Origin: Erysipelothrix sp. HDW6A
Lineage (GTDB): Bacteria; Bacillota_I; Bacilli_A; Erysipelotrichales; Erysipelotrichaceae
Assembly: GCF_011400295.1 (NCBI RefSeq)
Contig: NZ_CP049859.1
Location: 1,178,001 to 1,242,000, forward strand
DNA: 64,000 nucleotides
Direction: 5' to 3'
In this document: one piece after another, positions 17,039-25,964 of the stretch
How the letters are laid out: each line of letters starts with the position of its first letter
How positions within the stretch are numbered: position 1 is the first letter of the stretch
The notes under the pieces: generated by a model
What the model was told of the DNA's origin: nothing
The model's database searches: none
Seen by the model: only the letters and a program-made list of their open reading frames with translations
Position numbers and translations under genes: made by a program

Positions 17039-17767
17039 ATGAACTTTGAAGTAACACTTGAGCAATTTAGTGGACCACTAGATTTAATGCTTTATTTGAT
17101 CAAGGATAAAAAACTTGATCTTTTTGACTTAAATATTGTGGATCTTGCAGATCAGTATATAGCCTTTCTAGACGGTATCCGCGAACAAAAATTAGAAATT
17201 GCGAGTGAGTACTTAAGTGAGTTAGCAGGTCTTATTGAATATAAAAGTAAACGTCTTTTACCAAGAGATAAAAGTGAGCTTGATGCTAGTGACGTTGAGG
17301 ATGAAGAACAAAACCTTGTACGTCGTCTGATTGAATATCAACGTTATAAAGAGGTAAGTATAGAACTTGCACAGCGTTTTGAAGAAAGATCAAGACAACA
17401 TGACAAACCACTCTCAACAGGACTTTTTAAACAAATTAAGAAAGAACTCAGTGAGTCGATTACATATGATCAAACACCTTATGATTTAATGAATGCGATG
17501 CAAAAAGTTATGGATCGCTTCCGAATTGCAAATCCTATGGATGTTTCGATTGAACGTGTAGAGTTGTCGATTGACGACGTTATAGACGACATACGTAAAA
17601 TATTTGTCGGTGACGAAGTCTTAAGTCTTGAGTTTGTGTTAGAACAATCACCAAGCTTACAACACCTTTTGATGTCATTTCTTGCTGTCCTTGATATGCT
17701 CAGAATGGGTGAATTAAAAGTTAATTATCAAGGCGAAGCAGTATATTTGAAAGGGGCTTTCTTGTAA
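17039..17767 (+). CDS. scpA: Segregation and condensation protein A
   Basis: The kleisin subunit that bridges the two SMC heads in the bacterial condensin complex. The 242-residue protein has the characteristic N-terminal EQFSGPLDLMLYLIKDKKLDLFD helix-turn region and a C-terminal winged-helix domain that binds the SMC cap. The ATG at 17039 has SD AAGGTG six bases upstream; a GTG three codons earlier is less likely. scpB starts one base after its stop. The partner smc gene lies 22 kb downstream. Length is typical. Confidence 0.95.
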   Translation: MNFEVTLEQFSGPLDLMLYLIKDKKLDLFDLNIVDLADQYIAFLDGIREQKLEIASEYLSELAGLIEYKSKRLLPRDKSELDASDVEDEEQNLVRRLIEYQRYKEVSIELAQRFEERSRQHDKPLSTGLFKQIKKELSESITYDQTPYDLMNAMQKVMDRFRIANPMDVSIERVELSIDDVIDDIRKIFVGDEVLSLEFVLEQSPSLQHLLMSFLAVLDMLRMGELKVNYQGEAVYLKGAFL

Positions 17768-17768
17768 A

Positions 17769-18314
17769 ATGAATGAATTAGCATTGTTAGAAGGAATTCT
17801 ATTTGCATTTGGTGATGAAGGTGTTGATCATGAACAACTTCAAATTGCCTTTAATAAACCAAATGAAGAAATAGACGCAATTTTAGAAGAGTATAAACAA
17901 TTACTAGCACATGATGAACGTGGACTGGAGCTTGTGCGTTTTGGTGAGTCCTATAAACTAGTAACGAAACCAGAACTACACGATACGATTGCTTTAATGC
18001 TTGAATTTAATAAAACACGTCAACTATCCCAAGCAGCACTTGAAACGCTTGCGATTGTTGCTTATAAACAACCCATAACACGTGTAGAAATCGAAGAGAT
18101 TCGTGGTGTCAATTCTGATATGATGATGCGCCGTTTGGAAGCTCTCGATCTCGTGAAAGAATCAGGACGTGCAGAAACACCTGGACGACCAATACTGTAT
18201 GAAATTACTGAATCATTTATGGATGTATTTAAACTTACATCTCTTAAAGAATTACCTGAAATAAAATTAGAAACGTTGGATGATACAAATGAACTCTTTA
18301 AATCAAGCAATTAG
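17769..18314 (+). CDS. scpB: Segregation and condensation protein B
   Basis: A dimeric winged-helix protein (KITE class) that binds the ScpA linker in the SMC-ScpAB condensin. The 181-residue protein opens with LALLEGILFAFGDEGV and contains the family segment ALETLAIVAYKQPITRVEIE near residues 91-110. It is followed by a RGVNSD turn. Length is typical. No strong SD is seen before the ATG at 17769; translation is probably coupled to scpA, whose stop is one base away. It overlaps rluB by 26 bases. Confidence 0.95.
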   Translation: MNELALLEGILFAFGDEGVDHEQLQIAFNKPNEEIDAILEEYKQLLAHDERGLELVRFGESYKLVTKPELHDTIALMLEFNKTRQLSQAALETLAIVAYKQPITRVEIEEIRGVNSDMMMRRLEALDLVKESGRAETPGRPILYEITESFMDVFKLTSLKELPEIKLETLDDTNELFKSSN

Positions 18315-19032
18315 ATTGCAAAAATATATCGCTCAAGCTGGAATTGCTTCACGTCGTAAGGCAGAAGAATTAATCGCAAAAGGGCAAGTAAAAGTTAATG
18401 GTAAACAAGTAAAAGAAATGGGATTTATGGTTAATCCTGGGGATGAAGTCGTTGTTAATGGACAATTGATATCAACAGAACAGCCATTAGTTTACTATCT
18501 TTTGAATAAACCAAAGGGAGTTGTATCAAGCTCAAGTGATGATAAAGATCGTGATGTCGTTACAAACTATGTACCATCAGATTTTCGTGTGTTTCCAGTA
18601 GGGCGACTTGACCGTGAAACAACAGGGGCATTAATCCTGACTAATGATGGTGATTTTGCTTACATGTTGACACATCCAAAATATGATCTTACAAAGAAAT
18701 ACCGTGTTAGTGTTTCAGGTAAGTTAACGTATAAAATATCGACTCAACTTGAAAAAGGTGTTGTGATTGAAGGGGTCGATTATCAAGGAATTGAGTTTGA
18801 GAACGTAACATACGATAGTAAAAAGAATCGCACTCAATTTTCAGTAACACTCCATGAAGGTAAGAACCGTCAAATTCGTAAAATGTTCTCACATTTTGGA
18901 CTACCAGTTCTAAAACTGCACCGATTTGCAATCGGAACCTTAGAAATTGATGACATGAGAATCGGTTATTATCGAGAATTAAAACCATTTGAGATTAAAA
19001 CATTAAAACAAGAAGCAAAGGGTGATAAGTAA
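18289..19032 (+). CDS. rluB: 23S rRNA pseudouridine synthase, RluB-type
   Basis: Isomerises a uridine in domain V of 23S rRNA to pseudouridine. The 247-residue protein has an N-terminal S4 RNA-binding domain (RLQKYIAQAGIASRRKAEEL) and the RsuA/RluB catalytic motif VGRLDRETTGALILTNDG. The catalytic aspartate is at residue 108. The start at 18289 lies inside scpB behind GGATGA; an ATG three codons upstream is possible. scpA-scpB-rluB is a conserved Firmicute order. RsuA-type specificity cannot be wholly excluded, but the context favours RluB. Confidence 0.93.
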   Translation: MNSLNQAIRLQKYIAQAGIASRRKAEELIAKGQVKVNGKQVKEMGFMVNPGDEVVVNGQLISTEQPLVYYLLNKPKGVVSSSSDDKDRDVVTNYVPSDFRVFPVGRLDRETTGALILTNDGDFAYMLTHPKYDLTKKYRVSVSGKLTYKISTQLEKGVVIEGVDYQGIEFENVTYDSKKNRTQFSVTLHEGKNRQIRKMFSHFGLPVLKLHRFAIGTLEIDDMRIGYYRELKPFEIKTLKQEAKGDK

Positions 19033-19733
19033 TGCAACAATTCTTTGTTGAGGAACTAAAAGCTCCTTGGCTTGATAAGAAACAGCGACAACAATGTCTC
19101 AAAGTCTTAAGAATGCGTAAAGGAGACAGAGTGCGACTTGTAGATTCAAAAGGAAATGGTGTCATTGCAGAGTTTACTCAAGACGATTTAGAGACCATGG
19201 AGATTGTTGAACCAATTACATGGCCTGATAAGAAACGTAAACTTAGAATTATTGCTTCAATGATTCGAAATGAGCGCCTTGAATGGATGATTCAAAAAGC
19301 ATGTGAATGTGGTGTTGATGAAATAGTTTTATACAGTGCCCAACATGGAGTAGTTCGTGACTTTGGATCTCGTGAAGATCGTAAGCTTGAACGCTTAAAT
19401 TTAATTGCTAAAGAGGCGTGTGAACAGTCGTATCGAAATATTCAAGTCCCAGTAATTAAACCGATAGAACTTAATGAAATAAAGTCATATATGTCTGACT
19501 TGAACGTCTTTGCTGATATTGGTGAAGCTCCACACTTTGTTGAGTGTGTAAATGAAGATACAACAACGATTACTGCATTTGTAGGTCCTGAGGGTGGAAT
19601 TTCTACTTCAGAACGACAACAACTCTTTGATATGGGATTTATTGAAGTGAGTTTGGGTAATAACGTATTACGTGCAGAAACAGCTTCTATTTATCTGTGT
19701 AATATGGTTTCTGTGTGTGAGGTGATTCGATGA
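19032..19733 (+). CDS. rsmE: 16S rRNA (uracil1498-N3)-methyltransferase
   Basis: A SPOUT-family enzyme that methylates 16S rRNA at U1498. The 233-residue protein has an N-terminal PUA-like domain and a C-terminal trefoil-knot domain. The latter contains AFVGPEGGIS (about residues 182-191) and LGNNVLRAETA, the SAM-binding knot. The ATG overlaps the rluB stop by one base (TAATG). It also overlaps the next gene by four bases (ATGA), so all three are coupled. In many Firmicutes rsmE follows prmA; here it follows rluB. Confidence 0.95.
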   Translation: MQQFFVEELKAPWLDKKQRQQCLKVLRMRKGDRVRLVDSKGNGVIAEFTQDDLETMEIVEPITWPDKKRKLRIIASMIRNERLEWMIQKACECGVDEIVLYSAQHGVVRDFGSREDRKLERLNLIAKEACEQSYRNIQVPVIKPIELNEIKSYMSDLNVFADIGEAPHFVECVNEDTTTITAFVGPEGGISTSERQQLFDMGFIEVSLGNNVLRAETASIYLCNMVSVCEVIR

Positions 19734-20464
19734 AAATATTGCATAAGTATCATAAACAAAATATTGACCGTAAAGTGCTAAAACACTATCAAGAAATGTC
19801 AGATGAATACGGTTTGAAACTTAAATCGAAGAACACTTTAGACGCACTTAAGCTCTCTGTATTTGAAACAGCCTTGTTAAATAAAAAATTCTTCGAAAAT
19901 AAGTTTGAAGAAATTCGTAATCAAAACATTGACATGTGGGATATCATATCGTTTAATGAACGCAACTTCATCATAAAGTGCGATATTGCTTCACTAAAAA
20001 TTAAACAAAAACATTTTAAGAATGATGGTGAAAATATCTATATACCTTTCTTCGACAAACTGTTAAATAAACTTTATGATGATGAAACAGCAATTCTAGA
20101 ATTACCGCAATTCTTTAAACTGTATAAAGATTTTAAGGATAAGATTATTTCAATCGATTCTTATGGTTTAAAACCCTATATTGCAAATATGAGTCGTGCA
20201 AAGTGTATTGTTCATAATGAAGAGTATTTGGTCTTATATGATGAAGAAATTTCTTGTTTCTATAAGATGAATCTCAAAGAATGCACACGATATCCAATTC
20301 TAGAGTCAAAAGACTATTCTGCAGAGACATTATTAAAGTGTAGCAAGAGTTTACTAATAAGTGATGATCAATTCATTGATTCACTTATTGAATATGAAAT
20401 GTTGAATCCAAAATGTGTTAAAAAAATAAATAAACTTCGTGAAAAAGGAAAGGGGCTTGAATAG
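19730..20464 (+). CDS. Conserved-position protein of unknown function
   Basis: A 244-residue, lysine-rich, soluble-looking protein that I do not recognise. It lacks a signal peptide, membrane segments and any nucleotide-binding or metal-binding motif I can identify. It has mixed helical segments and four to five scattered cysteines without CxxC spacing. It overlaps rsmE by four bases (GATGA). murE begins one base after its stop, so the gene is clearly translated within this operon. Base composition matches its neighbours. It may be a lineage-specific protein; I make no functional claim. Confidence 0.8.
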   Translation: MKILHKYHKQNIDRKVLKHYQEMSDEYGLKLKSKNTLDALKLSVFETALLNKKFFENKFEEIRNQNIDMWDIISFNERNFIIKCDIASLKIKQKHFKNDGENIYIPFFDKLLNKLYDDETAILELPQFFKLYKDFKDKIISIDSYGLKPYIANMSRAKCIVHNEEYLVLYDEEISCFYKMNLKECTRYPILESKDYSAETLLKCSKSLLISDDQFIDSLIEYEMLNPKCVKKINKLREKGKGLE

Positions 20465-20465
20465 C

Positions 20466-21914
20466 ATGAAACTTTCGCAACTAACATCAATAAATGATGA
20501 TCGCGATATCAGTGCTTTAATCCTTGATTCACGAGATAAAACTAAAGATGGCTTATTCTTTTGTTTGGAAGGGTTAACTGTCGATGGTCATGGTTTCGTG
20601 GATCAAGCAATCGATAATGGTTGTGTAGCAATTGTACATAGCAAAGAACTAGTAAAGCTTGAAGGTGTAGCTTATATACGTGTAGAAAACGTCATGGATG
20701 CTCTTCATGATATTACTTCTAAATTCTTTGATTACCCATCTCAAAAACTCTATGTCTATGGGATAACAGGAACTAATGGTAAAAGCACAACCATGAAAAC
20801 AGTAAGAAATATTTTATTACGCTTTGGTGTTAAAGCAGGATATATTGGTACTATCTCAGTAGAATATAATGATCACGTCTTCGCACCAAGTCTTACAACT
20901 CCTGATATCGTAGAACTTCAAGGATACCTAAAAGACATGGTTGACGAAGGAATTGAGGAAGTGTGTTTAGAAGTATCGAGTCAAGGATTAGCGCTTCATC
21001 GTGTTGATTCTATAGACTTTGATAATGCTAGTTTCACAAACCTTACCCATGACCATCTTGATTACCACAAGACAATGGAAAACTATTTTGAAGCAAAGAA
21101 AATACTTTTTGATCGTTTGAAACCAGAAGGGTTTATGGTGTTCAATGCAGATGACGAATACAGTCAAAGGTTAATTTCTGAAGGATACTCCCAACAATCG
21201 GTAACTTATGGTATTCAAAAAGAAGCGGACTACATGGCCAAAGATATTCAGCTCCACGAAAATAGTACGACCTTTACACTTGTGCATAAGGGTAAAGAAT
21301 ACCATGTTGTTACAAGCTTTGTAGCTGTATTTAACGTCTACAATATGTTAGGTGTTATTGCTATTCTTCATAAAAGAGGTTATGAACTGGAACGAATTAT
21401 TCCAGAACTGAAAGACATTGAACACGTAGATGGTCGCCAAACAATCGTTGACATTGGACAGCCATTTAAAGTGTTTGTAGACTTTGGACATGCTCCTGAT
21501 AGTATGAAGAATGTTTATGAATTTGTGCGGGAAGTAACTCCTGTTGGAAATAAGATTATTACTGTGTTTGGTGCAGCTGGAGCACGTGATCATCTCAAAC
21601 GCCCAAAGATGGGTTATGTGAGTTCAACAATGGCCGATCATGTCATCCTAACGGAACATGATAATCGCAATGAAAATGTTGTTGATATTACCAAAGATAT
21701 TATTGAGGGCATGCCTAACAATAATTATGAGTTTGTGCCGATACGTTATGAAGCTATTGAAAAGGCTCTGATGATGGCTCAAGCTGGAGATTCAGTCGTG
21801 CTCATTGGTAAAGGTGAAGAGAAATTTATCTATCGAGATTATGGAAAAGAAGTCTGGATGGGTGATGAAGTAGCTGCTAGAGAAATATTGGAAAAACATT
21901 ATGGAGGGAAATAA
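20466..21914 (+). CDS. murE: UDP-N-acetylmuramyl-tripeptide synthetase (MurE)
   Basis: Adds the third stem-peptide residue to UDP-MurNAc-dipeptide in the cytosol. The 482-residue protein has the Mur ligase P-loop GTNGKST near residues 101-107 and the conserved EVSSQGL and HVDGRQ segments. At the position that selects the third amino acid it reads HDNR (398-401). DAP-adding enzymes have DNPR there and S. aureus has DNPA, so the specificity is not standard. The ATG at 20466 has SD AAAGGGG; the upstream in-frame start lies inside the preceding gene. deoC follows by one base. Confidence 0.92.
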   Translation: MKLSQLTSINDDRDISALILDSRDKTKDGLFFCLEGLTVDGHGFVDQAIDNGCVAIVHSKELVKLEGVAYIRVENVMDALHDITSKFFDYPSQKLYVYGITGTNGKSTTMKTVRNILLRFGVKAGYIGTISVEYNDHVFAPSLTTPDIVELQGYLKDMVDEGIEEVCLEVSSQGLALHRVDSIDFDNASFTNLTHDHLDYHKTMENYFEAKKILFDRLKPEGFMVFNADDEYSQRLISEGYSQQSVTYGIQKEADYMAKDIQLHENSTTFTLVHKGKEYHVVTSFVAVFNVYNMLGVIAILHKRGYELERIIPELKDIEHVDGRQTIVDIGQPFKVFVDFGHAPDSMKNVYEFVREVTPVGNKIITVFGAAGARDHLKRPKMGYVSSTMADHVILTEHDNRNENVVDITKDIIEGMPNNNYEFVPIRYEAIEKALMMAQAGDSVVLIGKGEEKFIYRDYGKEVWMGDEVAAREILEKHYGGK

Positions 21915-21915
21915 G

Positions 21916-22578
21916 ATGTTATACAATAAATATATTGATCATACTTTATTAAAGCCAGAAGCGACACAGGCTCAAATAGAAGTATTATGTAATGAAGCAA
22001 GAGAATATGATTTCATGAGTGTATGCGTTAATCCATCACAGATTGAATTATGTAAGAAATTACTTGAAGGATCAGATGTTGTAGTGTGTACAGTAGTTGG
22101 ATTCCCACTCGGTGCTACATTAACTTCCGTGAAAGTATTTGAAGCTCAAGAGGCATTACGTTTAGGTGCAAGTGAAGTTGATATGGTCATTAACATTGGT
22201 GCATTAAAAGAAGGACGTACTCAATTTGTTGAAGACGAAATTCGTGCAATCAAAGAAGCTGTTGGAGACAAGATTCTTAAGGTTATTATTGAAACAGCGC
22301 TATTAACAAAGGATGAAATTGTTATCGCTTCACAGTTAGTGGTAAATGCTGGAGCAGATTTCGTAAAAACATCTACTGGATTTAGTACAGCTGGTGCTAC
22401 AGTTGAACATGTTGCTTTAATGAAACAAACAGTTGGAGATAAAGCTCAAGTTAAAGCTGCTGGTGGTGTTCGTAATACAGATGACCTTAAAGAAATGATT
22501 GCTGCAGGAGCAACACGTATTGGTACATCTGCAGGTGTTAAATTAATGCAAGGTGAAAAATCAGAAGGTGGATATTAG
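21916..22578 (+). CDS. deoC: Deoxyribose-phosphate aldolase
   Basis: Cleaves deoxyribose-5-phosphate to glyceraldehyde-3-phosphate and acetaldehyde, draining the sugar released by pyrimidine-nucleoside phosphorylase into glycolysis. The 220-residue class I aldolase has its Schiff-base lysine in VKTSTGF (Lys151), plus the KVIIETALL and KAAGGVR segments with the supporting lysines. The ATG at 21916 has SD GGAGGG; an in-frame ATG five codons earlier lies before the SD. It is the last gene of the operon and is followed by a strong hairpin. No separate phosphopentomutase gene is present in this window. Confidence 0.97.
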   Translation: MLYNKYIDHTLLKPEATQAQIEVLCNEAREYDFMSVCVNPSQIELCKKLLEGSDVVVCTVVGFPLGATLTSVKVFEAQEALRLGASEVDMVINIGALKEGRTQFVEDEIRAIKEAVGDKILKVIIETALLTKDEIVIASQLVVNAGADFVKTSTGFSTAGATVEHVALMKQTVGDKAQVKAAGGVRNTDDLKEMIAAGATRIGTSAGVKLMQGEKSEGGY

Positions 22579-22589
22579 TTCACAAATAA

Positions 22590-22614
22590 AGCGACTCTAT
22601 GGAGTCGCTATTTT
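22590..22614. terminator. Bidirectional terminator between deoC and the HAD gene
   Basis: AGCGACTC (22590-22597) pairs with GAGTCGCT (22602-22609) around TATG, followed by ATTTTATT; the A-rich left flank serves the minus strand. The HAD stop codon (22608-22610) lies within the hairpin. Confidence 0.85.
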
Positions 22615-23399
22615 ATTGATTTAAGAAAGATGGCTACACCGTTTTCAAGTACTGATAGTGTAGTGTGTTTAGCAATGGATTTAGATTCATCTACGGCATT
22701 TCCCATAGCTACACTATTTTGGATAAGTGATAACATTTCAATGTCATTATAACCATCTCCCATTGCGTAGCGGTCTTCCTCATGAATATTCAGAAGTTCA
22801 GCAAGGTATTGGCAAGCAGTTCCTTTTTCATAGCCTTGACGATGGATGTCCATTCGCAATAATCCAGTATCATATTTATTTATAGACCACATATCAGGCA
22901 GTTCCTTATAACACGCATTCAAGAGCTCAAGAGACTGAAATAATGGAGTCATACTGTTGGCTCTAATACGTGTAATATTTTGAGCTAGGGGTTTCTGACT
23001 AATTGTAGAGACATCACCATATTCAAGCTCTTGCTTGTAAATTAAATCAGAATCATGTGTGCTGAACCAAGTACCATGAAATCCACCAAAAATATAACTA
23101 TCAGTATACTTTTGTATAGTATGTTCTAAGAAAGTTAGTTCATCAAGAGAGAATACATTATCTATTATTGGTTCATTGTTAAACTCGATATAATGACCAT
23201 CAGATAATATCAATCCATCGAAATTGATTTGATTTAAGCTGTCTGGTAATGTGCCACGAGCACTTGCAGCAACGATATAATTTCCTTTGTTTTGGAAGTC
23301 ATGAAGCGCTTCGACAGTCTCTTTTGTTGGTTCCAAAAGTCCATTTTTTACATCAATTAGTGTTCCATCTATATCAAAAAAAGCAATCTTTTGTCTCAT
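22608..23399 (-). CDS. Cof-type HAD-superfamily hydrolase
   Basis: A 263-residue phosphatase of the haloacid dehalogenase superfamily. The nucleophile is in FFDIDGTL (Asp9, with Asp11), the second motif is AASARG, and the last is AMGDGYNDIEML near residue 212. A large C2-type cap lies between, as in Cof/YidA proteins, which usually act on sugar phosphates or flavin-type substrates. Its true substrate is unknown. It is a single-gene transcript with SD GAGGGGG and its own extended -10 promoter. It converges on deoC. Confidence 0.9.
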   Translation of the reverse strand: MRQKIAFFDIDGTLIDVKNGLLEPTKETVEALHDFQNKGNYIVAASARGTLPDSLNQINFDGLILSDGHYIEFNNEPIIDNVFSLDELTFLEHTIQKYTDSYIFGGFHGTWFSTHDSDLIYKQELEYGDVSTISQKPLAQNITRIRANSMTPLFQSLELLNACYKELPDMWSINKYDTGLLRMDIHRQGYEKGTACQYLAELLNIHEEDRYAMGDGYNDIEMLSLIQNSVAMGNAVDESKSIAKHTTLSVLENGVAIFLKSIK

Positions 23400-23422
23400 A
23401 ATGCCCCCTCAGTGATAAAGGT

Positions 23423-23450
23423 ATTATACCACTTCCAAACATATATTAAA
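23423..23450 (-). promoter_or_regulatory. Promoter of the HAD hydrolase gene
   Basis: On the minus strand TTTAAT (23450-23445), a 16-base spacer and TATAAT (23428-23423) occur. The TG of an extended -10 (TGGTATAAT) is also present. The ATG follows 24 bases later. Confidence 0.65.
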
Positions 23451-23456
23451 GAAGTG

Positions 23457-23486
23457 AAAAAAAAACTACATTTGAAATGTAGTTTT
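23457..23486 (-). terminator. Terminator of the ABC exporter operon
   Basis: AAAACTACAT (23462-23471) pairs with ATGTAGTTTT (23477-23486). On the minus strand the hairpin is followed by a long T run (A tract 23457-23465 on the plus strand). It overlaps the permease stop codon. Confidence 0.85.
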
Positions 23487-25161
23487 AAATTGCTTCAATT
23501 TTATGAGATAGATGATCTTTTGATAATCGAATTGCTACTAAATATGAGCCGATACCTAGTGCAATAATTACAATCATTAATAGTGGAGCTGCAATCATTA
23601 ATCCTAGTCTCATTACAAGAGCTACTGAAATACCAATAATTGCAAACATAACAAACATTGGTACGACAGACATAAAGTTATTCTTAACCGCTTGCTGTTC
23701 GCTAACCCAGTCAAGTTTCGGAGCAAATACATCACTTACTATAGACATTGATGATTCTGCTAATGTAGCAATCCAGATGAATAGTATTGCTATGAGAATA
23801 TATAGAATATTGAATCGTAGTGTAATTCCTAGTACTGCAATAATGATTGTAGGAATTGTCGCGAGTACAATCGTTGCTAAAGCTATTTTTGCTTGAATTA
23901 ATGTCTTCATCTCAAATGGCATTGTCTTATAACTTAGCATCGTACGTCCTTCACGAGATATTGCAGTGGAAGTTACAGTGCTCAATGTTGCAAATCCAAT
24001 ACCAATAAAGAATCCGATCGAAGCGGAGCCGACAAGCATCTCTTTGGTTGTAAAATAGCCGAGTAATTCTTTTACCTCAGGTATGATGAGAGATAAGGAG
24101 CTAAATCCTCCTGTGAAGAACATTGGTGCAATAAAGAATACTGGTAATATTAGAGCAGAGAAGAAGTAATTCATCATAAATAATGGGGTTCTAAGGATAT
24201 TTCGCAAGTCATATTCTATTAGAGCCGATAGTTGGGATTTCTTTGTGCTTCGGCTGTAAGTCTCTGAATGTGACATCTTACGTTTAGAAGCACCAGTCTC
24301 TCCAATACCAATAACGCCTTTAAAATATATAAACTGTGTAATAAATACTGTAAATGCAACTGAAGCAATGGATAGTGCTGCTCCAAGTGTTAAGCTTACA
24401 AAATCATAATTAACGATTCCACGTGCTAATAAGTTTCCAGTAGGGAAGACAAGGTTTACTGTGCTAATAATACTGTTATTTCCATTTTGTAAATTTTTTA
24501 AGAAATCTAACACATTTGATGTATCCACTGACTCAAATGAGCTTGAGAGGATACCTATTGAAAGTCCAAATGCAATGGCAAAGAACATGGATATGTATGT
24601 GAAGAGATCTTTGTTTCTGAAAAAGGGAATAAACGTAAAAATAACAATAATCAATAACATCGCAAACACAGCAGGGAATAAAGGTAAAAAGATATTCGCA
24701 AGAATGTAGTATAGAATGAATAGAACAGATGCATTCGTAATGATGAAATAACAAACTCCAAATGGTATTGTAATCATCAGTACAGCTGCATACACCGATA
24801 CAAGGCTAGTAAGTATCTTAGCTATAAGTATTTCAGATGGCTTTATAGGCATTACAAGGTAATGTTCGATATCTTTTGCAAAGTAAAATACTGTTGGTGT
24901 TACAAAAATGGTGGTAAAAACTATATATAATGACAAACCTGAGAATAAAATTTGTAAGGCAAAGCCTTCTTGTCCGAATTGATATAATAGATCAATCAAA
25001 AAGTATGAGAAGAAACCAACGATTGCTGCTAGGTATAAGAATAGAAAGCCAAAGAGCACATAGTAACCAGTCTTTTTCTTTCCTTTCTTTACGTTAACAT
25101 TGATGAGTTCATCTACTGATGATTTCATCATAACTTTAGTTAAACTAATAATTCGTTTCAT
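23485..25161 (-). CDS. ABC-2-type exporter permease, unknown substrate
   Basis: A 558-residue membrane protein with about twelve hydrophobic segments and a basic N-terminus. A long central loop near residues 290-310 contains RKMSHSETYSRSTKK. It is translated with the ATPase gene upstream through an ATGA-type four-base overlap, so the two form an ABC transporter. Its size and segment pattern resemble the large YthQ/EcsB-like permeases rather than lipoprotein-release or antibiotic-peptide systems. Nothing in the sequence identifies the cargo. The operon ends at a strong hairpin. Confidence 0.8.
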   Translation of the reverse strand: MKRIISLTKVMMKSSVDELINVNVKKGKKKTGYYVLFGFLFLYLAAIVGFFSYFLIDLLYQFGQEGFALQILFSGLSLYIVFTTIFVTPTVFYFAKDIEHYLVMPIKPSEILIAKILTSLVSVYAAVLMITIPFGVCYFIITNASVLFILYYILANIFLPLFPAVFAMLLIIVIFTFIPFFRNKDLFTYISMFFAIAFGLSIGILSSSFESVDTSNVLDFLKNLQNGNNSIISTVNLVFPTGNLLARGIVNYDFVSLTLGAALSIASVAFTVFITQFIYFKGVIGIGETGASKRKMSHSETYSRSTKKSQLSALIEYDLRNILRTPLFMMNYFFSALILPVFFIAPMFFTGGFSSLSLIIPEVKELLGYFTTKEMLVGSASIGFFIGIGFATLSTVTSTAISREGRTMLSYKTMPFEMKTLIQAKIALATIVLATIPTIIIAVLGITLRFNILYILIAILFIWIATLAESSMSIVSDVFAPKLDWVSEQQAVKNNFMSVVPMFVMFAIIGISVALVMRLGLMIAAPLLMIVIIALGIGSYLVAIRLSKDHLSHKIEAI

Positions 25162-25874
25162 TGTGTTATCTCCAAGAAAATTTCTTCTAGTGATAACTCA
25201 TTGTACTGACTCTTCAGATTATCAAGCGTACCTTCATAAATTGATTTTCCATGATTAATAATGATGATTCGATCACATAACTTCTCAGCGACTTCAAGGA
25301 CGTGAGTAGAAAAGAAAACACTCTTACCAGCATCAGCACGTTCTCTCATTAGTTTTTTGAGGATAAATGCAGATTGTGGGTCAAGACCTGTTAAAGGTTC
25401 ATCTAGGATTAAAAGATAAGGGTCGTGGATGAGAACTCCCATAACCATTATTTTTTGTCGCATACCATGTGAATAAGAATTAATTTTATCATTTAATGCT
25501 GTATCCATTTTTAGAAGCTCTGACAAATCACGGATACGTGCTTGTCGTGTTTGTGTATCTATTCCGTAGATATCTGCTACAAAGTTCAAATATTCAATTC
25601 CTTTGAGCTTTAAGAAAGCATTTGGGTCATCAGAAACATAGCCAAATTGTCTCTTTGCTTCAAGAGCGTCCGTTTGGATATTAAATCCATTTAATTCGAC
25701 TGTTCCTTCTGTTGGTGCAAGAATTCCTGTGAGCATTTTAATGGTTGTTGTTTTACCAGCTCCGTTAGGACCTATAAATCCAACAATTTCCCCAGAACCA
25801 ATTTCAATGCTTAAATCGTCAACTGCTTTAAAAGTGCCGTTATAAATTTTAGAAACCTTATCAATTGTAATCAT
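25158..25874 (-). CDS. ABC exporter ATP-binding protein
   Basis: A 238-residue ATPase with Walker A GPNGAGKTTT (near residues 36-45), signature SHGMRQK in place of the standard LSGGQ, Walker B LLILDEPL, and the H-loop FFSTHV. The SHGM(R/K)QK signature is common in the ABC-2/EcsA/YthP group of exporters. It has its own strong promoter on the minus strand and SD GGAGAGG. It overlaps the permease gene by four bases. The substrate is unknown; a role in membrane homeostasis or peptide export is only a family-level guess. Confidence 0.9.
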   Translation of the reverse strand: MITIDKVSKIYNGTFKAVDDLSIEIGSGEIVGFIGPNGAGKTTTIKMLTGILAPTEGTVELNGFNIQTDALEAKRQFGYVSDDPNAFLKLKGIEYLNFVADIYGIDTQTRQARIRDLSELLKMDTALNDKINSYSHGMRQKIMVMGVLIHDPYLLILDEPLTGLDPQSAFILKKLMRERADAGKSVFFSTHVLEVAEKLCDRIIIINHGKSIYEGTLDNLKSQYNELSLEEIFLEITQ

Positions 25875-25901
25875 AATCCTCTCCTTAATTAATATGTCAT
25901 T

Positions 25902-25930
25902 ATTATAGCATTGTTGTATTACTCATACAA
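25902..25930 (-). promoter_or_regulatory. Promoter of the ABC exporter operon
   Basis: On the minus strand TTGTAT (25930-25925) is separated by exactly 17 bases from TATAAT (25907-25902). Transcription would start about 20 bases before the ATPase ATG. Confidence 0.75.
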
Positions 25931-25935
25931 TACAA

Positions 25936-25964
25936 AGCTCATGTCTAAGACATGAGCTATTTTT
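25936..25964. terminator. Hairpin between plsY and the ABC exporter promoter
   Basis: AGCTCATGTC (25936-25945) pairs perfectly with GACATGAGCT (25949-25958). For plsY on the minus strand only TTTGTA follows, so termination may be partial. A better T run lies on the plus-strand side, where no gene needs it. Confidence 0.6.
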
